Shown one piece after another: positions 10,674 through 17,422 of a stretch of 64,000 nucleotides of DNA. The stretch spans positions 124,001 through 188,000 of the forward strand of contig NZ_LMVM01000037.1 in the NCBI RefSeq assembly GCF_002287175.1. Direction: 5' to 3'. The notes beneath the pieces are model-generated. The model was not told where the DNA came from. It searched no databases and saw nothing but the letters and a program-made list of their open reading frames with translations. This stretch comes from Methanobacterium bryantii (GTDB lineage Archaea; Methanobacteriota; Methanobacteria; Methanobacteriales; Methanobacteriaceae). A program made the position numbers and the translations under genes. Positions within the stretch are counted from its first letter, which is position 1. Each line of letters begins with the position of its first letter.

Positions 10674-10762
10674 TTTGTAACCGCAAAAATAGGAAATTTT
10701 TGCATGTTTACAAAACTATGTTTTGTAACCGCAAAAATAGGAAATTTTTGCATGTTTACAAA
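10674..10762 (+). repeat. Two-copy hairpin repeat
   Basis: Two identical 41-base copies (10674-10714 and 10722-10762, period 48). Each has an inner stem GCAAAAAT/ATTTTTGC around AGGAA and an outer stem TTTGTAA/TTTACAAA, separated by a small asymmetric internal loop (CC on one side, ATG on the other). The rest of the 10603-11059 gap shows nothing else clear. It belongs with the hairpin arrays at 15140, 15849, 16915, 42314 and 52468. Confidence 0.85.
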
Positions 10763-11059
10763 TGTTAATTTTTCCTGTTTGAAATAGGAATTAGCTTAAA
10801 ACATGTAGTTTTACGATATTTAGATGGATATTATTTACAAAATATTAGGGACATGAGCATTTTTAAACATTGTATGGATTAACTGCATTTACTTAATTTA
10901 TAAACTTATTTTGAGTGGCATGTTTTGAGATTAATACTTAAATTTTTTGTTTGCTGCTAATAAATACTAAAAATATAGATGAAAATTGAGAATAACTGCA
11001 TATATGGGAATAAAAAGTGATACATTATAGGATGGATACACAGTTTAAGTGGGGATTTT

Positions 11060-11770
11060 ATTTCATCTAGAAACGAGTCCACAGAAACTAAAAATGATTT
11101 TAAAAAATCTGTAAATGTTACGAGATTGTTTATATCCATGATGGTAATTCTTCTAGTGATCCTCGTCACTTTTTATGTAAGAATTTTAAATGGTTTTGAT
11201 CAATCGGTACAATTCTCCTATTTCATGATGATCTTGGTAGTTTCCATTGCTGTATGCAGTATAATGTTTATAAAAGATACATGGAAGGATCAATGGACGT
11301 ATCTGGGTATTATTGGGATTATACTGGTATGTTCTATTGGATTTGGATTTTTAAATATTGAAGAACTAAATAAAGTAGAAGTAAGCGTTATTAACCCTGA
11401 TACAGGATCGTCTGTGAATTCACAGTTTGTAATATATGGTTCATTTGAAAACATCCCTGTAAATAAGGATATATGGTTGTATACAGTTCCTTCAATGACT
11501 AAAAGATACTATCCTGAAATAGTGCCTGTAATTAAATTAAATAATGCTCATTCAGCTGATGGATCATGGGAATATTATTATATACCTAGTATAAATGGAT
11601 TTAAAGGTGTAGGCAAGTCATTTCAGATAGGTATTTTCATATCAAATAAAACAGATAGGATATATATTGAACACGAAATAACGCGCTTAAATGGCAGTAC
11701 TAACGGTATGAGCCAGTTACCTGGTAGAATTCAAGATATGGGAATAAAAATTAACGTTACCAAGATGTGA
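11060..11770 (+). CDS. Membrane-anchored protein of unknown function, probable AUU start
   Basis: No family recognised. Two to three hydrophobic helices (roughly the first 110 residues) precede a soluble domain of about 120 residues, rich in aromatic and beta-prone sequence (VYGSFENIP-like, DIWLYTVPS, SWEYYYIPS), likely outside the cell. No ATG, GTG or TTG in frame has a ribosome binding site. The open frame extends upstream to GGGGATTTT followed by ATT at 11060, the same spacing as the GGGGATTTA-ATG of the lipoprotein gene at 13737. Conservative alternatives are TTG 11126 or ATG 11138, which would drop the charged leader SRNESTETKNDFKK. Confidence 0.6.
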   Translation: MSSRNESTETKNDFKKSVNVTRLFISMMVILLVILVTFYVRILNGFDQSVQFSYFMMILVVSIAVCSIMFIKDTWKDQWTYLGIIGIILVCSIGFGFLNIEELNKVEVSVINPDTGSSVNSQFVIYGSFENIPVNKDIWLYTVPSMTKRYYPEIVPVIKLNNAHSADGSWEYYYIPSINGFKGVGKSFQIGIFISNKTDRIYIEHEITRLNGSTNGMSQLPGRIQDMGIKINVTKM

Positions 11771-12106
11771 TTTATTTTAACGAGGATTATAAATCTATTT
11801 ATTTTTTTTAGTTGGATATACTAAGCAGATAATTAATGATTTTAATTTTGTTGAAATTAGTACATTCTAAATCTATTTTTTTTTGATTATATGGGGCATA
11901 ATTAATAATTTAAGGATTTAAGAATTTATCAATTACAAAATTAAGTAAAATATGGGGTTTTAGTATATTTGTACTTATAAAAAAGGTGTTAAGTGCTTAA
12001 TAAACATTAATAAATTTATATATAGAATTCAAAGATTTTTAAGTAAGTTTAAATATTATTAAATTAATAATAATATAGTTCAGTTCTATTGTGGGTTTTA
12101 TTATAA
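11771..12106. other. Intergenic region, no gene seen
   Basis: AT-rich spacer upstream of the response-regulator gene. Candidate TATA boxes (for example TTTATATATAG near 12014) fit a promoter about 80 bases before the start. No repeats or RNA genes were recognised. Confidence 0.35.
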
Positions 12107-12580
12107 ATGGTAATGGGTAATAAAATGACGGATAATTTGGACTCTAAATCTATTAGTTCACTCTCTGTTTTATTAGTTGAGGATAATATTGCAGACGCCC
12201 GATTAATAGAAGAATTTTTAAAGGAAATTAGTATAAATGCAGTTTTGCATATTGTACGTGATGGAAAAGAGGCCATGGATTTTCTGTATTTAAACTGTAA
12301 ATATAATGGGGAGTGTAAATCTACATTTGTAATTTTAGACCTAAATTTACCGAAAATGAGCGGCCGTGAGGTTTTAAAAGAAATTAAAAATGATGATGAA
12401 CTAAAAAGAATACCTGTGGTAATTCTTACAACTTCAACGGCAGAAGAAGACATAAATGAGTGTTATAACAATCATGCAAACTGTTACATCACTAAACCTC
12501 TTGATTTTGATGAATTTGCAAATACAATGAATTCAATTAAAAGTTTCTGGTTTAACATGGCAGAATTACCAAAGATTTAG
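12107..12580 (+). CDS. Single-domain response regulator (REC only)
   Basis: A receiver-only protein of 157 residues (151 if it starts at the ATG at 12125). The acidic pocket is LLVEDN near residue 25, the phosphorylated Asp is in FVILDLNLPKMSG (about 75-87), the Thr/Ser is in VILTTSTAEE, and the Lys is in YITKPLDFDEF. The insertion YLNCKYNGECKS between beta-2 and beta-3 is typical of Rcp1-like receivers that partner PAS histidine kinases. There is no DNA-binding domain, so output must be by protein contact. No kinase is adjacent. The kinase at 4191 is of the right class but unlinked. Confidence 0.88.
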   Translation: MVMGNKMTDNLDSKSISSLSVLLVEDNIADARLIEEFLKEISINAVLHIVRDGKEAMDFLYLNCKYNGECKSTFVILDLNLPKMSGREVLKEIKNDDELKRIPVVILTTSTAEEDINECYNNHANCYITKPLDFDEFANTMNSIKSFWFNMAELPKI

Positions 12581-12593
12581 ATTTTTATTAGTA

Positions 12594-13028
12594 TTATCTG
12601 GCCTTTAGAATCCTTTTAAACTTGTTCCGGTGAATATGAATGTGGAAGAATAATACAACCGCCATTATTATGCCTGTTTCTACATGCCAGAAAAGTAAAT
12701 TGAAATTGAAGTTAAACCGCACCCCGTAATCGGTTATAAGTACCAGTATTATCCCTGTGATTCCTGAAATTAACATGCTTCCAACAAGTACAATGCTCCA
12801 CATTTGTTTGTACCTAACTTTTCTTAAAATTTTACTGTCATATAAGAGGTAACTTATTAGATATAGCATAATTAGTGCTAATGCTATCGGTAAAACATTG
12901 TAGTCTGGATTATAGGCTTCGCCGCCGCTGACGCTTCCTTGACTGCTTGACTGATCACTATTTTGAGCATAAGCCGCCGCTGGAGTTAAAAAAGCAATTA
13001 GGAGTAAAATTATCAATATTTTTTTCAT
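12594..13028 (-). CDS. Small membrane protein with signal peptide and conserved histidines (cytochrome b-like?)
   Basis: A 144-residue protein. An N-terminal signal sequence with an AYAQ cleavage region leads to a Ser/Gly-rich linker, then four helices. The last two helices carry FWHVETGI and FFHIHIHRNKFK. The same His pattern recurs in the gene just upstream (13036), so the histidines are conserved within the pair and could ligate heme or metal as in DUF4405/cytochrome b561-like proteins. That is inference. The gene lies 7 bases after its paralogue, on the same strand, with a GTGAT ribosome binding site, so the two form an operon. Confidence 0.65.
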   Translation of the reverse strand: MKKILIILLLIAFLTPAAAYAQNSDQSSSQGSVSGGEAYNPDYNVLPIALALIMLYLISYLLYDSKILRKVRYKQMWSIVLVGSMLISGITGIILVLITDYGVRFNFNFNLLFWHVETGIIMAVVLFFHIHIHRNKFKRILKAR

Positions 13029-13035
13029 TGTATCA

Positions 13036-13350
13036 CTATGTCCTCAAAGTGATTTTTTTAAACCTGTCCCTGTGAAGATAAATGTGGAACATGGCTATTA
13101 TAAATAGAACTATACCAATTTCTACATGCCAAAAAACGAGGAAAGCGTTTACAGCGATGCTCATCCCATATTCTGCAAATATGCTGATTAAGAGCCCAAT
13201 TACGGCCAGAATTAAACCTATTATAAAAATTGTTATGCTCCATATTTTGACGTGCATCGCCTCTGTAATTACATCTTCTTTATATAACAAGCAGGATATT
13301 GCATACAAAATTATGATTATAAGTGAAACTGGAACGAATTCATATGACAT
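13036..13350 (-). CDS. Small four-helix membrane protein, paralogue of the 12594 gene
   Basis: A 104-residue membrane protein without the signal peptide or linker of its neighbour, but matching it in the four-helix core: KIWSI in helix 2, FWHVEIGI in helix 3 and FHIYLHRDRFKK at the end. Paired histidines on the last two helices suggest heme or metal binding in the membrane, though no classical heme motif proves it. It is the first gene of a two-gene unit. Methanobacterium lacks methanophenazine cytochromes of the Methanosarcina type, so a b-type cytochrome here would be notable. Confidence 0.6.
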   Translation of the reverse strand: MSYEFVPVSLIIIILYAISCLLYKEDVITEAMHVKIWSITIFIIGLILAVIGLLISIFAEYGMSIAVNAFLVFWHVEIGIVLFIIAMFHIYLHRDRFKKITLRT

Positions 13351-13736
13351 TATAATAGGTATGTTAAAAAACCGGTATAAACTTTTATTTTAAGGCATAA
13401 TTTGGTACTATTATAACAATAAATTAACTTTATTTGGATTTTTGTTAATATTTTCATGCTTTTTATGAAATATGTTTGCTTTTAAGAATTTTTATTAAAA
13501 TTAGAGGTATAATAGAATGATTATTCAAATTTTGAGTAAAAATATGAGTATTGAAAATATTTGTTTATCTAGCATACCCTGAAATGGGTGAATTAGCTCT
13601 AATTTTAAAGGCCTCTTATTATCTGAAATAATGATCACATTGCTATTTTCTATTTTAATACAATTTAAATGGTTTAAAATAGGTTTATATGTAATTGGGG
13701 TAAATGCATACTTATATAATTAATATGGGGGATTTA
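13351..13736. other. Intergenic region, no gene seen
   Basis: Divergent spacer between the histidine-rich membrane pair and the first lipoprotein gene. TATA-like TTTATATG near 13682 could serve the lipoprotein. No clear operator or RNA gene was seen. Confidence 0.35.
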
Positions 13737-14264
13737 ATGAAAAAATATGCAGTTCTTCTAATGGCGGTTTTGGCAGTTGTAGTTTTTTCTTCGGGTTGTA
13801 CAAGTCAGGGTAATAATACCTATAATTTTAAGGGAATATCCTTTAATTATTCTAGTAGCTGGCAGGAAATTTCAAATATTAAAACACAGGACGCGCTTGT
13901 GGGAGTTGGAGATCCAGATTCGGTAGATAAACCAACAAACAATGTAAATACACTTGTAATCGTTCAAAAAGTACCAATATCTTCTAACTCTACATTAAAA
14001 CAGTTTTATGAGGATACATATGCCAAATATGCTCAAGATTCAACTTTTCAGACTATTTCTAATAAAACCATTAAAGTAAATGGTTTGACTGGTTATGAGA
14101 ACGTCCACAAAATTATGGTAAATGGGGTTTTAAAGGAAGAAAGGGTTGTTTGGCTTGAAAAAAATGGCAATGCCTATGTTATACTCTGTGGGGCATTAAT
14201 TGGTGACTTTGATGGCCAACAATCAAACTTTAACATAGTCATAAACTCTTTCAAGATTCAATAA
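13737..14264 (+). CDS. PsbP-like lipoprotein (copy 1)
   Basis: A 175-residue secreted protein. The ATG at 13737 follows GGGGGATTTA. Residues 1-20 are a signal peptide ending in a lipobox (SSGC, Cys about 21), so the protein is probably lipid-anchored outside. The mature domain begins YNFKGISFNYSSSWQEI, the opening strand of a PsbP/Mog1-like fold, and ends with an amphipathic FNIVINSFK helix. Similar domains are secreted in many copies by Methanobacterium. Function unknown. It is paralogous to the gene at 14577 and to the C-terminal domain of the HEAT-repeat protein at 40906. Confidence 0.75.
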   Translation: MKKYAVLLMAVLAVVVFSSGCTSQGNNTYNFKGISFNYSSSWQEISNIKTQDALVGVGDPDSVDKPTNNVNTLVIVQKVPISSNSTLKQFYEDTYAKYAQDSTFQTISNKTIKVNGLTGYENVHKIMVNGVLKEERVVWLEKNGNAYVILCGALIGDFDGQQSNFNIVINSFKIQ

Positions 14265-14576
14265 TCCACTTTTTCTCTTTTAAAATTCGTTATTATTTTT
14301 TAGGTTTTGGTTGATTTGATACATGGGATTTTATTCTATATGAGATTTTTTAGTAAGTAAATCTTAACTTTCTTTTTGAATTTAATATTTCAAGCAGTAT
14401 CTTTTAAATGTAGTTTAGACGGCTAATATCTTACGTATTTTTTATATTTCCTGTTTAAAATAGTATAATATCTGTATAATCTTATATGATACTTTAATAC
14501 ATCCTACTCGTTTTAAAGTTAAATATATAAATAGATAAGAATAATAACGATTTTTATAAATGAAATGGGGGATTCA
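14265..14576. other. Intergenic region between lipoprotein paralogues
   Basis: No coding frame. An AT-rich stretch including TAAATATATAAATAG near 14520 is a good TATA candidate for the second lipoprotein gene. The immediate upstream bases ATGGGGGATT(T/C)AATGA are nearly the same in both paralogues. Confidence 0.45.
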
Positions 14577-15083
14577 ATGAGAAAATATGCGATTTTAGTA
14601 ATATCTATTTTAGCCATTGTGATTTTTGCATCCGGTTGTACATCTGAAACTCAAAACAAGACGTATAACTTAAGTGGCATTTATTTTAATTATCCTGGTG
14701 CCTGGAGTGAATTATCATCTGATCAAATTAATCTCACCAGTGATTCTGCTTCTGCAATTGTAGCTGTTAGTGATGATAGTGGACAGACAGGTGTTTTGAT
14801 ACAAAGTACTCCTTCTTCATCTCAATCATTGACTGATTTTGTAAATTTAAACAAGGCAAGTATTAAAAAAATGGGTTATGCCATTTTATCAGAGAATACA
14901 ACAACAGTAAATGGGGTAAAGGCTCATCAGATAATTTTCAATGGAAATGATACTAAACAAGTCATGACTCTATTTAAGAAAAATAATAAGATTTATTACA
15001 TTGTTTTCAATTCACAACCAGAAGATTTCGATAGCCAGCAAACCAATTATAATATGGTACTGAAGACTTTTAAAGTACAGTAA
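14577..15083 (+). CDS. PsbP-like lipoprotein (copy 2)
   Basis: A 168-residue paralogue of the preceding lipoprotein. The signal peptide ends in FASGC, a lipobox. The mature domain opens YNLSGIYFNYPGAWSEL and ends NYNMVLKTFKVQ, the same strand-helix frame as copy 1. The middle is Ser/Thr-rich, unlike copy 1, so ligand or partner may differ. The start ATG at 14577 is behind GGGGGATTC. The pair looks like a tandem duplication carrying its own leader region. Function unknown. Confidence 0.73.
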   Translation: MRKYAILVISILAIVIFASGCTSETQNKTYNLSGIYFNYPGAWSELSSDQINLTSDSASAIVAVSDDSGQTGVLIQSTPSSSQSLTDFVNLNKASIKKMGYAILSENTTTVNGVKAHQIIFNGNDTKQVMTLFKKNNKIYYIVFNSQPEDFDSQQTNYNMVLKTFKVQ

Positions 15084-15139
15084 TCTTTCTTTTTTTTCTT
15101 TTTATTTTAATATAAATTTTGAAAAGACTTTCTCATGTT

Positions 15140-15210
15140 CACAAAATCGAAGATTTTGTGACAGTAAAAAATTGGAAATTTTTTACATGCTAACAAAAAC
15201 ATCGGTTTTT
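15140..15210 (+). repeat. Hairpin array (three hairpins)
   Basis: Perfect stems CACAAAATC/GATTTTGTG around GAA (15140-15160) and GTAAAAAATT/AATTTTTTAC around GGA (15164-15186), then a third AAAAAC/GTTTTT unit near 15194-15210. Stems differ in sequence but share triloops and spacing. The array sits in the 15084-15513 gap, downstream of lipoprotein copy 2. Confidence 0.8.
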
Positions 15211-15380
15211 TGAGAGATTTTATGTCCATTAACATGTGTGTGGGTTATACTAAATTACTGGTTAATTTAAGTTGAACTTATTTTAAAAAATTGCATTTAT
15301 TTAATCAAAAAATTACATAATAATTTAAATAGTAATATTTGCACAATACTCCAGAGCGAAGACTTTTATCATATATTACA

Positions 15381-15493
15381 TTAAACATATAACTATCAGA
15401 TTGAATTATAATTAGATTACATAAAAATTATTATATTGTTAAACATATAACTACCAGATTTTAAATTATAATTAAATTACATAAAAATTCTTA
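15381..15493 (+). repeat. Tandem duplication upstream of pth2
   Basis: A block of about 55 bases beginning TTAAACATATAACTA occurs at 15381 and again at 15439 (period 58). The copies differ by a few substitutions and a short insertion. Each copy ends with TTACATAAAAATT. The second copy ends about 20 bases before the pth2 start, so the duplicated unit probably includes promoter sequence (CATATAA as TATA candidate). Confidence 0.8.
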
Positions 15494-15513
15494 TTTTTGA
15501 ATTCGGTGAAAAT

Positions 15514-15852
15514 ATGAAACAGGTCATGGTTATAAGAACAGATTTAAAGATGGGTAAAGGAAAGATTGCAGCCCAATCCTGTCATGCAAGTTTAGGTGCC
15601 TTCAAGAGGGCAGACAAAAGAAAAATTATGAAATGGGAATTAGGCGGCGAAAAGAAAGTTGTAGTTAAAGTTAAAGACTTAAAGGAACTTTATGAAATAT
15701 ATGAAATAGTAAAACGTTCTGATGTCCCTTATTATCTTGTTCAGGATGCTGGAAGAACTGAACTGCCAAGCGGTACAGTGACATGTCTGGGTATTGGGCC
15801 GGATGACGATGAAAAGATAGATAAAATAACTCATGATTTGAAACTGCTTTAA
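15514..15852 (+). CDS. pth2: Peptidyl-tRNA hydrolase, archaeal/eukaryal type
   Basis: A 112-residue Pth2 enzyme that releases peptidyl groups from tRNA to recycle stalled tRNAs. Family hallmarks: VIRTDLKMGKGKIAAQSCHAS near the N-terminus with its catalytic Lys/Gly loop, and DAGRTELPSGTVTCLGIGP at about 86-104. Length is standard. Ribosome binding site GGTGAAAAT before the ATG. The stop codon lies inside the first stem of a six-hairpin array that separates it from mfnE. Pth2, mfnE, zinc-ribbon protein and ef1B in a row fits a housekeeping cluster typical of Methanobacteriales. Confidence 0.95.
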   Translation: MKQVMVIRTDLKMGKGKIAAQSCHASLGAFKRADKRKIMKWELGGEKKVVVKVKDLKELYEIYEIVKRSDVPYYLVQDAGRTELPSGTVTCLGIGPDDDEKIDKITHDLKLL

Positions 15853-16014
15853 AAATCGAAGATTTTTAAGGTTCGAAAATACTGTGTATTTTCTCAACTT
15901 TAAATCTGTCAAAGAATTTGACAGATTTAATGTTCGAAAAATCGTAGATTTTTCTCAACTTTAAAATTTTATTTACTAATAAAATTTTAAGGTTCGGAAA
16001 TACTGTGTATTTCC
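15849..16014 (+). repeat. Six-hairpin array between pth2 and mfnE
   Basis: Six perfect hairpins in 166 bases. Stems and loops: 15849-15869 (9 bp, GAA); 15875-15893 (GAAAATAC, TGT); 15900-15930 (14 bp, GAA); 15936-15954 (GAAAAATC, GTA); 15961-15990 (13 bp, TACT); 15996-16014 (GGAAATAC, TGT). Joints alternate regularly: GTTC precedes each GAAA-type hairpin and TCAAC follows it, and the TTAA-ended hairpins fill the spaces. GTT and AAC of the joints can pair, giving an outer stem with a bulge. Confidence 0.9.
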
Positions 16015-16045
16015 TCAACTCTAAGTTAGGCAAAAGTGTGATTAC

Positions 16046-16708
16046 ATGGAATGGGTAGTTAAAGTTGGTGGAAGCTTATTTCCAGATGATGCCATAGAGT
16101 TCTGCAAAGCACTCGTGGGCAAAAATGCCATAGTTATCTGCGGCGGAGGCGATCTTGCAAATAAACTAAGGGAATACGATGCAGATATTAAATTTTCAGA
16201 TACAGCTGCTCATAAAACTGCTATTTTATGCATGGACATTCTTGGAATGCTTGTTGCAGATAAAATAGATGGTGCAGAGGCAGTTTATTCTGTGGAAGAC
16301 GCAAAGAAGGTTATGGTTGATGGAAGGCTCCCCATATTGCTGCCTTCTCGATTATTTGAGTATCTTGATCCGCTTGAACACTCATGGGATGTAACATCGG
16401 ATTCCATATCAGTTTATATAGCATGGCTCCTCAAAAGCAAAATATTAATAGTAACAAATGTAGATGGTATATATGATGTCGATCCATCTATAGATGGTGC
16501 GAAACTTTTAAAAAGTATAAATGCAAAAAAACTACTGAATTTTAGTGAAACATCAGTTGATGTAAACTTACCCGAGCTTTTACTTGAATATAACTTAGAC
16601 TGTTATGTTGTTAATGGAAAGTTTCCCAAGAGAGCTATTTCTCTAATTGAAGGTAAGAATTCTAAATGCACGTTTATTCGTGGTGAAAATAAACCAGAGG
16701 TTTTTTGA
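16046..16708 (+). CDS. mfnE: 5-(aminomethyl)-3-furanmethanol phosphate kinase (methanofuran synthesis)
   Basis: A 220-residue member of the amino-acid kinase family. The N-terminal VKVGGSLFPDD phosphate loop, the VICGGGDLANK glycine-rich turn and IVTNVDGIYDVDP near residue 135 are family motifs. The length and the neighbour genes fit MfnE, which phosphorylates aminomethylfuranmethanol-phosphate to its diphosphate for coupling to tyramine-glutamate. Other methanofuran genes are not nearby. It is followed 31 bases later by the zinc-ribbon gene. The promoter region is occupied by the hairpin array, so transcription may read through from pth2. Confidence 0.85.
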   Translation: MEWVVKVGGSLFPDDAIEFCKALVGKNAIVICGGGDLANKLREYDADIKFSDTAAHKTAILCMDILGMLVADKIDGAEAVYSVEDAKKVMVDGRLPILLPSRLFEYLDPLEHSWDVTSDSISVYIAWLLKSKILIVTNVDGIYDVDPSIDGAKLLKSINAKKLLNFSETSVDVNLPELLLEYNLDCYVVNGKFPKRAISLIEGKNSKCTFIRGENKPEVF

Positions 16709-16739
16709 TCCAAAATTAAGATTTTCGGAGGTTAATTAA

Positions 16740-16901
16740 ATGGCAAAAGCAGAATGTATATCATGTAAACAAGAAATATCCCCTGTAGAAACATGTGTAA
16801 AATTCAAATGTCCAGAATGTGACGAAGTACTCTACAGATGTCAAAAGTGCCGAACATTTGGGCACCTTTATACCTGCAAATGTGGATTTACAGGTCCTTA
16901 A
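16740..16901 (+). CDS. Small zinc-ribbon RNA-binding-type protein
   Basis: A 53-residue protein with nine cysteines in four pairs plus one (C6/C9, C19, C24/C27, C34/C37, C46/C48), enough for two zinc ribbons. This matches the archaeal family of small zinc-finger proteins (COG2888 type) usually encoded beside elongation factor 1-beta. A strong ribosome binding site, CGGAGGT, precedes the ATG. Its position between mfnE and ef1B supports a role in translation or RNA binding. The precise function is not known. Confidence 0.88.
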   Translation: MAKAECISCKQEISPVETCVKFKCPECDEVLYRCQKCRTFGHLYTCKCGFTGP

Positions 16902-16914
16902 GTATTTTAAATCT

Positions 16915-16959
16915 GCAAAAACCGAAGGTTTTTGCGTGCCGAGAATTTATTAATTCTCG
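16915..16959 (+). repeat. Hairpin pair
   Basis: Two perfect hairpins between the zinc-ribbon gene and ef1B: GCAAAAACC/GGTTTTTGC around GAA (16915-16935) and CGAGAATT/AATTCTCG around four bases (16940-16959). The second is flanked by TGC and GCA, which could extend it past a one-base mismatch. Same architecture as the neighbouring arrays. Confidence 0.85.
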
Positions 16960-17052
16960 AGCATAGAATATAATATGAATTAAACTATTTTTAATTGGTT
17001 GATTAAGATAACTTATTTTGACAACCAATCAAAATTTATATTGGTGATTTAA

Positions 17053-17322
17053 ATGGGAGAAGTAGTAGCAACAATAAAATTAATGCCAGAAAGTCCTGAA
17101 ATTGATTTAGAACAACTGAAATCAGATATTCAAACATCAATTCCTGAAGGTGCAGAACTTCATAAAATAGACGAAGAACCAATTGCGTTTGGTCTTGTAG
17201 CCCTCAATGTTATGGTCATTGTAGAAGACCAGGAAGGGGGAACTGAAAAGGTTGAAGAAAACCTCGCTAAACTAAGCGGAGTTAACAGTATAGAAGTTAC
17301 TGATACTAGAAGATTAATGTAA
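17053..17322 (+). CDS. ef1b: Translation elongation factor 1-beta (aEF1B)
   Basis: An 89-residue archaeal guanine nucleotide exchange factor for EF-1A. The sequence opens MGEVVATIKLMPESPEIDL and ends with GVNSIEVTDTRRLM, both family signatures of the alpha-beta plait domain. Ribosome binding site GGTGATTTAA before the ATG. TATA candidate AAATTTATATTGG lies only 20 bases upstream, so a very short leader is possible. A terminator hairpin overlaps the stop codon. Confidence 0.95.
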   Translation: MGEVVATIKLMPESPEIDLEQLKSDIQTSIPEGAELHKIDEEPIAFGLVALNVMVIVEDQEGGTEKVEENLAKLSGVNSIEVTDTRRLM

Positions 17323-17347
17323 TTTTAATCTCTCTATTTTTTAACTT
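17311..17347 (+). terminator. Stop-codon-overlapping terminator of ef1B
   Basis: Stem AGATTAA/TTAATCT (17311-17317, 17325-17331), with the TAA stop in the loop, followed by CTCTATTTTTTAACTTTT. The T tract is the expected archaeal termination signal. The hairpin may be incidental. Confidence 0.6.
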
Positions 17348-17422
17348 TTAGAGTACTAATATGCTTTTTTTTAAATTAACTTTATTTTTAATTTTTATAT
17401 TAATTAATATGGAATACTGATT

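Noticed and set aside
15849..16014. CRISPR-like array
   Set aside because: There is no constant repeat with unique spacers; units are self-complementary hairpins with different stems and no cas genes are nearby.
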